Assembly: GCA_003166955.1 (NCBI GenBank)
Contig: PMUI01000040.1
Span: forward strand, 1 to 48,820
Direction of reading: 5' to 3'
Length of the DNA: 48,820 nucleotides
Origin: Acidobacterium sp.
GTDB taxonomy: Bacteria > Acidobacteriota > Terriglobia > Terriglobales > Acidobacteriaceae
Both the position numbers and the translations under genes were made by a program. Below, one piece after another: positions 34,780-43,165 of the stretch (its first letter is position 1; every line of letters starts with the position of its first letter). A model generated the notes under the pieces. That model was not told the DNA's origin. It did no database searches and saw only the letters and a program-made list of their open reading frames with translations.

Positions 34780-35883
34780 ATGTCGCTCAATCTCACCCAA
34801 AGCTGCTCTCGCAGGGTTGCTGTCCTGGCCCTCGTTCTGGCCGCCGTCGCGCCGGGACTCTATGCGCAGCACTATGCGCAAACCAATCTCGTATCCGATC
34901 AGACCGGAGTAGCTGCCGCCACCGATCCCAACCTCGTCAATCCCTGGGGAATGTCCCGCAGTTCCGGTAGCCCCTTTTGGATCTCTGACAACGGGACCGG
35001 CCTTTCCACCCTGTACACAGGCACCGGCACTGCCGAGAGCCTCGTCGTCACCATCCCCACCGGCGATCCCACCATGAGCAGCACCGGCACCCCCAGCGGC
35101 ACCCTCTACAACGGCGGCACCGGATTTGTCCTCCCCAACGGCAAACCCGCCGTCTTTATGTTCGTCACCGAAGATGGCACCATCTCCGGCTGGAATGGCG
35201 GCACCGCTGCCGTCATCGCAGTCAACACCAAAAGCGCTTCCGTCTTTAAGGGTGTCGCACAGGCCACCATTCAGTTCCCGTCCTTCGGCCCCGCCACCTG
35301 GCTCTATGTCGCGGATTTCCGCAAAGGCCGGATCCAGGTCTACGACTCCTCTTTCAACCACATTGACGCCATGGATCACCAGTTCCGCGACGACTGGATT
35401 CCGCGCGGCTACGCCCCCTTCAACATCCAGAACATCGGTGGCGATCTCTACGTCACGTTCGCCAAACAGGACTCGGCGAAGCACGATGAAGTCGACGGCG
35501 CAGGCCTCGGTTTTGTCGACGTCTTCTCTCCTTTTGGCTTCCTGCTCCGCAGGATGCAGCACGGACCCTGGCTGAATGGCCCATGGGCTCTCGCGATGGC
35601 CCCGGGCGACTTCGGCATCTACAGCCACGACTTGCTCGTTGGACAGTTCGGCTCTGGCAACGTCGCGGTTTACGATCCGGGTACCGGCGAGTTCAAGGGT
35701 CTGCTCGAAGATTCCACGAACACGCCGATTGCTGTCTCGGGACTCTGGGGACTCTCCTTCGGAAGCGGCGGAACATCTGGCCCCGCCAATACTCTCTACT
35801 TCACCGCGGGTCCCGACTCTGAAAACCACGGCCTCTTCGGCACCATTACACCGATCCAAAACACCCTCGGCAACTCGCAGTAA
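34780..35883 (+). CDS. TIGR03118 family exported protein
   Basis: A 367-residue protein with a signal peptide (LALVLAAVAPGLYAQ) followed by a beta-propeller-like sequence. TNLVSDQTGVAAATDPNLVN, PWGMSRSSGSPFWISDNGTG, FVTEDGTISGWN and NGPWALAMAPGDFG are typical of the TIGR03118 family, which is conserved in Acidobacteria and others but has no known function. The ATG at 34780 follows an AGGAG. The roughly 280 bp between it and the divergent small gene probably hold both promoters. Confidence 0.88.
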   Translation: MSLNLTQSCSRRVAVLALVLAAVAPGLYAQHYAQTNLVSDQTGVAAATDPNLVNPWGMSRSSGSPFWISDNGTGLSTLYTGTGTAESLVVTIPTGDPTMSSTGTPSGTLYNGGTGFVLPNGKPAVFMFVTEDGTISGWNGGTAAVIAVNTKSASVFKGVAQATIQFPSFGPATWLYVADFRKGRIQVYDSSFNHIDAMDHQFRDDWIPRGYAPFNIQNIGGDLYVTFAKQDSAKHDEVDGAGLGFVDVFSPFGFLLRRMQHGPWLNGPWALAMAPGDFGIYSHDLLVGQFGSGNVAVYDPGTGEFKGLLEDSTNTPIAVSGLWGLSFGSGGTSGPANTLYFTAGPDSENHGLFGTITPIQNTLGNSQ

Positions 35884-35885
35884 CC

Positions 35886-35919
35886 GCAAATCGGGGCGCC
35901 AGAGCAAATCGGGGCGCCA
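35886..35919. repeat. 16-bp direct repeat, two copies
   Basis: GCAAATCGGGGCGCCA occurs at 35886-35901 and 35904-35919, just after the TIGR03118 stop codon. Each copy contains the palindrome GGCGCC. Confidence 0.6.
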
Positions 35920-36059
35920 CATCAGAGGGAGTCCGGATAAATGCGGAGAATCCGGATTCCCGCCCGATCCGCGAGTGCGGTACTTTCGTTTAGCTTGCTC
36001 GCGGATTGTTCTTGGATTGCCTCCGTGCATCCGCGATGCTGGAAATGAAACCTGAACCA

Positions 36060-36087
36060 GGGAAGACCCGCGAAAGCGGGTCTTCCC
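36060..36087 (+). terminator. Strong hairpin with GAAA loop
   Basis: GGGAAGACCCGC, GAAA, GCGGGTCTTCCC: a 12-bp perfect stem followed by GTTTC. It probably ends the TIGR03118 transcript. Between here and the tRNA-like sequences (36088-36383) there is AT-richer sequence with no recognised gene. Confidence 0.6.
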
Positions 36088-36383
36088 GTTTCTGGGGCTC
36101 GCCGAGTCGGAACCGGCTGGCAGGCAGGGTAATCGACAAAAAGTGTTACTACAGAAGTTGAACAAAACAAAGCCCTAGCCAAAACAACCCCCGGGGGGAC
36201 AAATATCCGCTTCACACAGATAATGAAAACGGCTGGAAGGTTACCTAGTAATCGGTTGGATCGGTTTCTGGGATGCCGTTCCACAGCGTCAGGAAGGGGT
36301 TCCACGTTTTCGTTGACAAACCCTTCGGAGGAACAGACACTACCGTTATGTCGAAACGAAATCAAACCGTTTCGAGAGAAGTT

Positions 36384-36473
36384 TGGCGGAGGGCGCGGGG
36401 TACGATCCCGCAAGCGCCGTTAAAGCGCGGCAGATTATAAGTCTGCTGCCTTTGCCAATAGGCGGAGCCCTCC
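36384..36473 (-). tRNA. Class II tRNA-like sequence, anticodon UAU, CCA encoded
   Basis: A 90-nt cloverleaf read from the minus strand: acceptor GGAGGGC/GCCCTCC, G73, encoded CCA; D stem GCC/GGC with TTGG in the loop; anticodon arm GCAGA-CTTATAA-TCTGC giving UAU; an 18-nt variable arm; T stem GCGGG/CCCGC. It is odd in several ways: three bases instead of two between acceptor and D stem, a T loop ATCGTAC (A54/T58 in place of T54/A58), and a long variable arm that normal tRNA-Ile lacks. G73 and the variable arm suggest serine-type identity. Could be functional or a remnant. Confidence 0.55.
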
Positions 36474-36479
36474 GCTAAC

Positions 36480-36555
36480 GGAGGCCCGGATCAGAGTTGC
36501 ACTGACGTCTCTCAGGATGCGAACCCGAGCGTCTGGACTCCTCGACCACCGGGCC
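36480..36555 (-). tRNA. tRNA-like cloverleaf, possible anticodon CGC, no encoded CCA
   Basis: From the minus strand: acceptor GGCCCGG/CCGGGCC, D stem GTC/GAC, anticodon arm TCGGG-TTCGCAT-CCTGA (anticodon CGC), a five-base variable loop, and T arm GTCAG-TGCAACT-CTGAT. It lacks the G3:U70 pair needed for alanine, has an extra base before the anticodon stem, and ends TCCG rather than NCCA. It lies within about 10 bases of the class II tRNA-like sequence, on the same strand. Confidence 0.4.
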
Positions 36556-36639
36556 TCTGTACTCTCTATACCACTCCCGCAGTCTGTAAGGGTGCGCTTC
36601 CGGGGCATAACCCTCTGGAAAACTCGGCCCTAATATGCA

Positions 36640-36677
36640 CTATTCGCGATGCACCAATGGTGCACTCGCGGCATAGA
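36640..36677 (+). promoter_or_regulatory. Imperfect inverted repeat upstream of a small ORF
   Basis: The perfect 15-bp core TGCACCA-A-TGGTGCA (36650-36664) is flanked by further matching CGCG and CTAT/ATAG blocks, giving about 38 bp of dyad. It lies 9 bp before the GTG of the small ORF at 36686 and could be an operator or hairpin. Confidence 0.45.
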
Positions 36678-36685
36678 ATGACCCT

Positions 36686-36865
36686 GTGAAGGTAGATCGC
36701 TCTCAATTCGAGCACGTTGTCGGGAATCTTCTGAAACAACCCCCAGCCACGCGCAAGGCGCAGCGCACGGGCCAGAAGAAGGTGGGGCGGATAATCCCAG
36801 TTACTGAGTCGGCTCCGCAATCAACTTCTGGTAAGGCAGGGGAGAAGTCTGAGCCGTCCTGCTGA
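36686..36865 (+). CDS. Small basic protein running into the IS element end
   Basis: A 59-residue frame from GTG: VKVDRSQFEHVVGNLLKQPP then a Lys/Arg/Gln-rich part with GRIIPVTE. This N-terminal pattern (KVDRxxFExVxxxLLKxxP) resembles small hypothetical proteins I have seen near mobile elements, but the family cannot be named. The last 20 residues are antisense to the transposase C-terminus, so the original end may have been replaced by the insertion. No ribosome binding site is obvious. Confidence 0.4.
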   Translation: MKVDRSQFEHVVGNLLKQPPATRKAQRTGQKKVGRIIPVTESAPQSTSGKAGEKSEPSC

Positions 36866-37742
36866 CCAGGTCCTCAAATCTCTGCCCATTCTTCCGCTCA
36901 TTGAACCTGTGCTCAAACTCGCTCAGGTAGCGGTGCAGATGCTTTATCGAGACGCGATGGAAACTCCCTATTAGGCCCCGCTTGAGCAGGGAGAAGGCGG
37001 ATTCGACGGTGTTGGTGTGAACGTCCGTTCCGGGCACAATCCACTCGATAGTGTGATTCACCATCTTGTGCCGCTTCTTCAGGAGTGGGTGAAAGGCGAA
37101 GTCGTACACGGCGGCTGAATCGGTGTAGATGTTCTTCGCCTGTGGGTGAACGTTCGCACTCACGGCCTTGCGGATCGTCTCCTTCTTGTTATCGGGGATG
37201 TGAGCGAAACGCACCCGGCCACCGCGCTCACGAAACCCCATCACCATGTCGAACTTTTCCGCTCTGGTTTTTTTCTGGCCACCGCGCCGTTTAGCTTTGC
37301 CGCCGATGTAGGTTTCGTCCACTTCCACCGTGCCCTTGAGCAGGGAGCCGGAGTTGTCAACCATCGCTTCGCGGATGCGGTGAGTCATGTGCCATGCCGT
37401 CTGATAGGAGCCTAGGCCGAGGTGCTGCTGAAGTTGCTTCGCGCTGATGCCCTTCTTTGCGTCCATGACGAGCGAGATAGCCATAAACCACTTACTGAGG
37501 GGGATTCGGGAGTCATGGAAGATGGTGCCGGACGTGACGGAGAACTGCTGTTTGCAGGTCGGCTCCAGGCACTGATAGACCTGTGCGCGCTTGTTTTTCG
37601 ACGGGGCCACGCGGGTAATCCGGCTGATCTTGGGAGCCCCGCAGGTAACGCATTTCACGCCTTCCGGCCACCGCTGCTTTTCAAGGAAAGAGAAGCACTC
37701 CTCTTCAGTGCCTAATTCGCGCGTAACGTCTATCAGATTCAT
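36801..37742 (-). mobile_element. IS1595-type (ISXO2-like) transposase
   Basis: A 313-residue, apparently intact transposase. An N-terminal zinc ribbon (C31, C34, C58, C63) precedes the family segment FSVTSGTIFHDSRIPLSKWF, and the catalytic domain shows D142 (VDETYIGG), D208 (IYTDSAAVYD) and N244/E247 (HTNTVESAFSLLKRG). Possible imperfect end repeats are GGGGCGGATAATCC (from 36784) and GGGGATGATTATCC (minus strand, from 37810), 11 of 14 matching; I find no 8-bp target duplication. The element may be mobile or an old copy. Confidence 0.9.
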
Positions 37743-37867
37743 TGACTTGCCTCAAATCTGAGACCATTATGCGCTCACTTTGTTTCTGTGTCAACAGGAT
37801 AATCATCCCCGGGGGAGATCGAAGGCCGGAAAAGCGAAATGCCCAGTTTTCAGGGCAAAATCGCGAG

Positions 37868-38839
37868 TCAGAGCCCGACTTCAATCCGAGTTCGCGGATC
37901 GAGATAATCGCGAAGCGCGTCGCCCAGAAAATTGAACGAAAGCACGCAAAGCATCACCGCGATTGCCGGAAAAATCACCAGATGCGGAGCCTCAAAGAGA
38001 AAAGGCCGAGCATCATTCAGCATTGAACCCCAGCTCGCCGCGGGCGGAGGAACCCCCAGGCCGAGAAAGCTCAGAGTCGCTTCCGCCAAAACCGCGCCGG
38101 CCATTCCGATCGCCGCCTGCACAATCAGCGGCTGCAAAATGTTCGGCAGAATGTGCCGCGTGAAGATGCGAAAATCGCTGGCGCCCAGCGCGCGGGCAGC
38201 TTCGACGAATTCCCGCTCGCGCACAGCGAGAACCTGGGCTCGCACCAGCCTCGCGTAGCCGACCCAGCCGCCAATGGAAAGCGCAAGAATCAGGTTCAGC
38301 AACCCAGGCCCAAGGAACGCAACGAAAGCGATCGCCAGCAAAATACCTGGCAGCGCAAGAAAGGCATTCATCATAAACGTGTTGATCGTCACGTCGAGCC
38401 AGCGTCCGTAAAAACCGGCGATCCCTCCGAAGATCAGGCCGAGCAGCAGCGAAAGTCCGACCACCGAAATGGCAACGGTCAGCGAAAGCCGCGCTCCCCA
38501 GATCACGCGGGACAAAAGGTCGCGCCCGAGCTCATCGGTGCCAAGCCAGTGCAAACCGCTGGGAGGCCCCAGGCGATGAGCAAGATCGAGAGATGCCGGG
38601 TTATAGGGCGCCAGCGCTGGCGCCAACAGAGCCATCATGCCAAAGCAGATCATCAGGAAGGTCCCGATCCAGGCCAGCGGATGCCGGGCAAACGATCTCC
38701 GCACCCAGGAACTGCATCTCACGAACCGCGGAACGGACGTCTTGGCAGGATCGATCAACAAAGGGCGCCGGTTTTGCGTTTTAGTCTTGTGTTTCAGTCT
38801 GATGCACCGAAAAAGCCGCCCCTGTTCGGGGTATGGCAA
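37868..38839 (-). CDS. Orphan DppC/OppC-type ABC permease
   Basis: A 323-residue inner-membrane permease of peptide/nickel importers (second permease subunit). It shows the N-terminal OppC-type helix and segment (HPLAWIGTFLMICFGMMAL), LGTDELGRDLLSRVIWGARL and an EAA loop (VEAARALGASDFRIFTRHIL). The partner permease (DppB), ATPases and binding protein are absent: a divergent epimerase lies upstream and the IS element downstream. The assumed start is TTG at 38839; a more internal start near residue 35 is possible. The 125 bp between it and the transposase hold no gene. Confidence 0.85.
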   Translation of the reverse strand: MPYPEQGRLFRCIRLKHKTKTQNRRPLLIDPAKTSVPRFVRCSSWVRRSFARHPLAWIGTFLMICFGMMALLAPALAPYNPASLDLAHRLGPPSGLHWLGTDELGRDLLSRVIWGARLSLTVAISVVGLSLLLGLIFGGIAGFYGRWLDVTINTFMMNAFLALPGILLAIAFVAFLGPGLLNLILALSIGGWVGYARLVRAQVLAVREREFVEAARALGASDFRIFTRHILPNILQPLIVQAAIGMAGAVLAEATLSFLGLGVPPPAASWGSMLNDARPFLFEAPHLVIFPAIAVMLCVLSFNFLGDALRDYLDPRTRIEVGL

Positions 38840-38968
38840 TTCGGGACGCGTCGAATAGAATCATTGTAGTGAGATTCGCGTCGCAACGACCGTCGTTCTC
38901 CGAGAGCTGATAAGTCAACATCTTCGCGCGGCGGGCGTCCGTCGCCACAAGGGAGTATTCGAACTTCC

Positions 38969-39958
38969 ATGAAGCTGAAAGGTCACAGGGTCGCCGTCTG
39001 CGGGGCAGGCGGATTTATTGGTGGGCACCTCGTTACATACTTGCGTGATCAGGGTGTCGATGTCGTTCGCGCAGTCGACGTAAAGCCGCTCGATGAGTGG
39101 TACCAGGTACCGAAGGGCGTCGAAAACCTCGTCCTTGACCTGAAAGAAAAAGACAACTGCTGCAAAACCGCGCACGGGGTAAAGGTAATCTTTCAGCTGG
39201 CCGCGGATATGGGCGGCATGGGCTTTATCGAAAACAATAAAGCCCTGTGCATGCTGAGCGTCCTCACCAATACCCACATGCTGATGGCGGCCCGCGATTC
39301 GGGCGTCGAGCGCTTCTTCTACTCCTCCTCCGCGTGCGTCTACAACGGCGAGAAGCAGAAGAATGAGAATGTCACCCCGCTCAAGGAAGAGGATGCATAT
39401 CCCGCGTTGCCCGAAGACGGATATGGATGGGAGAAGCTCTTCAGCGAGCGCATGTGCCGCCATTTCGAGGGAGATTTCGGCCTGATCAGCCGCGTCGCTC
39501 GTTATCACAATGTGTACGGTCCGCTCGGAACATGGACCGGCGGCCGGGAGAAGGCTCCGGCAGCGATCTGCCGCAAGGTCATTGAGGCGAAGTCCTCCGG
39601 TAAACACGAAATCGAAATCTGGGGCGACGGCAAGCAGACGCGCAGCTTCATGTACATCGATGACTGCACAAAAGGAACCCTCGCCATAACCGAGAGCGAC
39701 ATCGATGAGCCGATCAATCTCGGATCAAGTGAGCTGGTCACGATTAATCAGCTCGTGGATATCGTCGAGGAGATCGCCGGCGTGAAACTGAAGCGCCATT
39801 ACAAACTCGACGCTCCCAAGGGCGTGAATGGCCGCAACAGCGACAACACGAAAATCCTCGAAAAACTGGGATGGGAGCCCTCGATCCGCCTCAGAGATGG
39901 GATGGCGAAGACCTATGAGTGGATCGAGAGCCAGATGCTGGTAGGAGCAAAACGTTAG
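38969..39958 (+). CDS. GDP-mannose 3,5-epimerase-like NAD-dependent epimerase
   Basis: A 329-residue short-chain dehydrogenase/epimerase. NAD site GAGGFIGG (12-19). The GDP-mannose 3,5-epimerase signature AADMGGMGFIENN (79-90) is followed by catalytic C123 (SSACVY), Y152/K156 (GYGWEKL) and K195 (EKAPAAICRK), the residues used by plant GME. It would convert GDP-D-mannose to GDP-L-galactose (and GDP-L-gulose). It heads a three-gene sugar cluster with a glycosyltransferase and another epimerase, so surface polysaccharide is the likely destination. Confidence 0.85.
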   Translation: MKLKGHRVAVCGAGGFIGGHLVTYLRDQGVDVVRAVDVKPLDEWYQVPKGVENLVLDLKEKDNCCKTAHGVKVIFQLAADMGGMGFIENNKALCMLSVLTNTHMLMAARDSGVERFFYSSSACVYNGEKQKNENVTPLKEEDAYPALPEDGYGWEKLFSERMCRHFEGDFGLISRVARYHNVYGPLGTWTGGREKAPAAICRKVIEAKSSGKHEIEIWGDGKQTRSFMYIDDCTKGTLAITESDIDEPINLGSSELVTINQLVDIVEEIAGVKLKRHYKLDAPKGVNGRNSDNTKILEKLGWEPSIRLRDGMAKTYEWIESQMLVGAKR

Positions 39959-40052
39959 ATACCCGGCGGCGGGACGCAGCGGCGTGTTATTCCCCATTTT
40001 CGGGAGCTGCCTTGTCGTCCCTGATCCGCCTGGATACCTGGTCGCTGATCCG

Positions 40053-41321
40053 ATGCGAATATTTGTCAACGAGTTCTGCGGGCACCCGTTTCAGATGGAG
40101 CTCAGCCGAAAGCTGGCGAAGATGGGCCACCAAGTCTATCACGTCTACTTCGCCGACAACGACTCCACGCCAAAAGGCGAGACGCAACGCCGGCCGGATG
40201 ACGCCCCTGGCCTGACGATTGAGGGCCTGCATATTCAGCGCGAGTTTTCCAAGCATTCATTGCTCACTCGCCGCCAGGCCGACCTCGCCTATGGCCGAGA
40301 AGTTGTGAACAGGGTCGATCGTTTTCGACCCGACGTCGTAATCTCGGCGAACATGCCGCTCGATGCGCAGAACCTTCTGCAGCAGGCAGCGCGACAGCAT
40401 GGCGCGCGATTCGTCTTCTGGCTCCAGGATGTCTACTCGGTCGCAGTTCGATTCGTGTTGCGCAGAAAAGCCCGCATTTTGGAATGGGCCGGCGGTTGGT
40501 ATTTCGAGCGGCTGGAGAAGAGATTGCTCCGCCAATCGGATGCCATCGTGTGCATCGCGCCTGGGTTTGCGCACTTTGTGCGCAGCTGGGGAATTCCGGA
40601 ATCAAAGATCACGACGATTCGAAACTGGGCGCCGCTCGATGAGGTCACGCCGATGCCTCGCGACAATTCCTGGGCGCGGGACCACGGACTCACTGGCAGA
40701 TTCTGCTTCATGTACTCCGGCACCCTGGGCATGAAGCATCGGCCCGAACTCCTGCTGGATCTGGCGAAACGTCTCGAAGCCCGCGGCGATGCACGGCTGG
40801 TGGTCATTGCCGGCGGCGCTGGCGCCGACTGGCTTCGGCAGAGAGTGCACGAGGTGAACCCGGAGTTTCTAACAGTGCTGCCCTTCCAGCCGTACGAGAG
40901 AATGTCCGAGGTCATGGCATCGGCCGATGTGCTGATCACGCTGCTCGATTCGGAAGCGAAGACCTTTGCTGTCCCCTCGAAGACGCTCTCGTATCTCTGC
41001 GCCGCGCGCGCGCTCATCGTCGCAGCACCTGCGGCCAATGAAGCGGCGCGTGTGGTGGAAGAAGCGGAGGCCGGCCTGGTTGTCTCTCCGGACAATTCTG
41101 CCAGCATTATTGCAGCGGCGGAGCGTCTTCTTGCCGATCGGCCGCTTTGCGAGCAGTGCGCGACGAATGCCCGGAGATACGCCGAGCAGCACTTTTCGAT
41201 CGATGCCATTGCCGACCGCTTCCTCGCCGTGCTCCGGACTCCGGCGGAGGCAAAGGAGATGGAACTGGTGCTGGCGAGCGGGGATCCTGAACGGAAGCAA
41301 TCGTGGAAGCATCCAGCCTGA
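40053..41321 (+). CDS. Glycosyltransferase family 4 (GT-B) protein
   Basis: A 422-residue GT-B glycosyltransferase of the WbuB-like kind. The N-terminal half starts MRIFVNEFCGHPFQMELSRK and has VISANMPLDAQ; the C-terminal half has YSGTLGMKHRPELLLDLAKR, the sugar-nucleotide site KTLSYLCAARALI and a Glu-rich region. The start at 40053 matches the family N-terminus; an in-frame GTG lies at 39984. Its end overlaps the next gene by 19 bp, so the cluster is one operon. Acceptor and donor are unknown, though the preceding gene suggests GDP-L-galactose is made. Confidence 0.87.
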   Translation: MRIFVNEFCGHPFQMELSRKLAKMGHQVYHVYFADNDSTPKGETQRRPDDAPGLTIEGLHIQREFSKHSLLTRRQADLAYGREVVNRVDRFRPDVVISANMPLDAQNLLQQAARQHGARFVFWLQDVYSVAVRFVLRRKARILEWAGGWYFERLEKRLLRQSDAIVCIAPGFAHFVRSWGIPESKITTIRNWAPLDEVTPMPRDNSWARDHGLTGRFCFMYSGTLGMKHRPELLLDLAKRLEARGDARLVVIAGGAGADWLRQRVHEVNPEFLTVLPFQPYERMSEVMASADVLITLLDSEAKTFAVPSKTLSYLCAARALIVAAPAANEAARVVEEAEAGLVVSPDNSASIIAAAERLLADRPLCEQCATNARRYAEQHFSIDAIADRFLAVLRTPAEAKEMELVLASGDPERKQSWKHPA

Positions 41322-42352
41322 AACCTGTGCCCAGCGAGACCGTCGTCCTGTTTGGGGGCACAGGCTTCATTGGCACCCACACGGCCATGCACTGGCTGCG
41401 CGAGGGTCTGGCGAAACAGGTCGTCCTCGTTGATCTGAATCCGCCCCGCAACGAGCCCTGGACAGAGCCGCTGCAACAGGCACTGCAAACGGGTCGCGCT
41501 GCTTTCTTCCGGTGGGATGTTCGGCAGAAAATTCCCGAGGCGCTGCTTCCCAAGGCCGATCTCATCTTCAATCTCGCAGCCGTACACCGCGAGCCAGGCC
41601 ATCAGCCAGACGAGTATTTTGAAACCAATCTCTACGGCGCAGAGAATGTCTGCGCCTGGGCAGCCTCCGTTGGATGCGAGCGGATGGTTTTCACCAGCAG
41701 CATTGCTCCTTATGGGCCCTCTGAGGATCTGAAAGATGAGGGGTCTCTTCCTGTTCCCGATTCGCCCTACGGAAGCTCCAAGCTGGCTGCGGAGAAGATG
41801 CATATCGGATGGCAGGCCGGTTGCCGCTGCAGGAAGCTGCTCATGCTTCGCCCCGGCGTGGTCTTCGGTCCCGGCGAGGGCGGCAATGTGACGCGCCTCA
41901 TTCGCAGCATCGTCAAAGGCTATTTCGTGTACATGGGCAACCGGCAGACCCGTAAGGCCGGCGGCTACGTCAAGGAGCTCTGCAATGTCGTCCGATTCGG
42001 GCTCGAACATCAGGACGAGGCCGATGAGAGACTAACACTGCTGAATGTCTCGATCGACCCGCCCCCCACGCTCGAAACTTACGTCGCTGCGATTCGAAAA
42101 GTCGCGGGTGTTCGACGGTCGCCGTTCAATCTGCCGCGATCGCTTCTGGTCGGCGTCTCTTATCCGATACACGGCGTTGCGACATTGTTTGGAATCAGGC
42201 AGCCGATCAGCCCGGTTCGTGTGCGCAAAGTTTTTCGATCGACTTCAATCGATCCAAAGAGACTGCGGGAGCTTGGGTACCAGCCGCAATTCACACTGGA
42301 AGAGGCTCTCGAGGACTGGAAGCGGGACCTGCCCGGGGATTTTGCACGCTAG
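41303..42352 (+). CDS. NAD-dependent epimerase/dehydratase
   Basis: A 349-residue extended short-chain dehydrogenase: FGGTGFIGTH at the NAD site (18-27), NLAAVHREPGHQ, catalytic S/Y/K pattern (TSSIAPYGPSE, SPYGSSKLAAEK) and RPGVVFGPGEGGNV. It probably interconverts a nucleotide sugar; whether it epimerises or reduces cannot be read. The start is GTG at 41303, overlapping the glycosyltransferase gene. The CAP-domain gene follows after 26 bp. Confidence 0.85.
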   Translation: MEASSLKPVPSETVVLFGGTGFIGTHTAMHWLREGLAKQVVLVDLNPPRNEPWTEPLQQALQTGRAAFFRWDVRQKIPEALLPKADLIFNLAAVHREPGHQPDEYFETNLYGAENVCAWAASVGCERMVFTSSIAPYGPSEDLKDEGSLPVPDSPYGSSKLAAEKMHIGWQAGCRCRKLLMLRPGVVFGPGEGGNVTRLIRSIVKGYFVYMGNRQTRKAGGYVKELCNVVRFGLEHQDEADERLTLLNVSIDPPPTLETYVAAIRKVAGVRRSPFNLPRSLLVGVSYPIHGVATLFGIRQPISPVRVRKVFRSTSIDPKRLRELGYQPQFTLEEALEDWKRDLPGDFAR

Positions 42353-42378
42353 CCGGCCTCTTGTGCCGAGGAACTTTT

Positions 42379-43137
42379 GTGAAAACTGCCATCGTTTTAC
42401 GCGGACTCCTTTGTTTTGAACTGCTCGCTCTCACTTGCCTCGCTCAGGCGCAGAGGCGGGACGACGCGCGGCGGATCTTCGATCTCACCAACCAGGACCG
42501 GCTGGCCCGCGGACTTTCCATCCTGCGTTGGGATGAAGCGCTGGCTACAGCGGCGCAGGCGCACGCGGACCGCATGGCGCGCGAGCGTGCGCTCTCGCAT
42601 CAGTATCCAGGCGAGCCCGAGCTGATGGAGCGAGCGGCTTCCGCTGGCGCTCACTTCCGGGCGATTGCCGAAAATATCGCCACCGGCCCGAAGCCGGAGT
42701 CGATCGAGCGCGAGTGGATGCATTCGGTACCGCATCGCGCCAACATTCTCGATCCAATAATGGATGCGATCGGCGTTGCTGTTGCAGTGCAGGGCGGCAC
42801 TCTCTACGCGGTCGAAGATTTCGAGCAATCCTCCGAGGCGCTGACGCGCGAGCAGGTCGAACAGCGCGTTCGGGAACTGCTGCGCGCTCGCAACGTCGAT
42901 CCTTCAGCCCCCGCCGGACCTGCAGAGCAGGCTTGCGCGATGGCGCGGGGCATTCCGGAGGGATCGAATGCCCGCTCCATCGCGCGCTTTGAAACCGCGG
43001 ACCTGAGCCAGTTGCCGGCCCAGGTGGAGCAACAGATTCGGAGCGGCGATTTTAGAAAGGCCGCAGTCGGCGCATGCGCTCCCGGGCCGAGCCAGGCGAG
43101 CTTCACGACTTACCGCGTGGCCATCGTCTTTTACTGA
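42379..43137 (+). CDS. Exported CAP-domain (SCP/PR1-like) protein
   Basis: A 252-residue protein with signal peptide (KTAIVLRGLLCFELLALTCLAQ). The CAP domain (about 28-150) has the family pattern DLTNQDRLARGLSILRWDEA, AQAHADRMARER, LSHQYPGE and HRANILDP. Bacterial CAP proteins are envelope-associated with mostly unknown activity; the His/Glu residues could bind metal. The C-terminal 100 residues are not recognisable. GTG start at 42379 with GAGGA upstream. May belong to the sugar operon. Confidence 0.83.
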   Translation: MKTAIVLRGLLCFELLALTCLAQAQRRDDARRIFDLTNQDRLARGLSILRWDEALATAAQAHADRMARERALSHQYPGEPELMERAASAGAHFRAIAENIATGPKPESIEREWMHSVPHRANILDPIMDAIGVAVAVQGGTLYAVEDFEQSSEALTREQVEQRVRELLRARNVDPSAPAGPAEQACAMARGIPEGSNARSIARFETADLSQLPAQVEQQIRSGDFRKAAVGACAPGPSQASFTTYRVAIVFY

Positions 43138-43165
43138 GCCGGGCGGACTCCACCGAAAGAGCGGG

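Noticed and set aside
36784-37810. Fully defined IS1595 element with target duplication
   Set aside because: The end repeats match only 11 of 14 and no direct 8-bp duplication was found, so element borders are left open.
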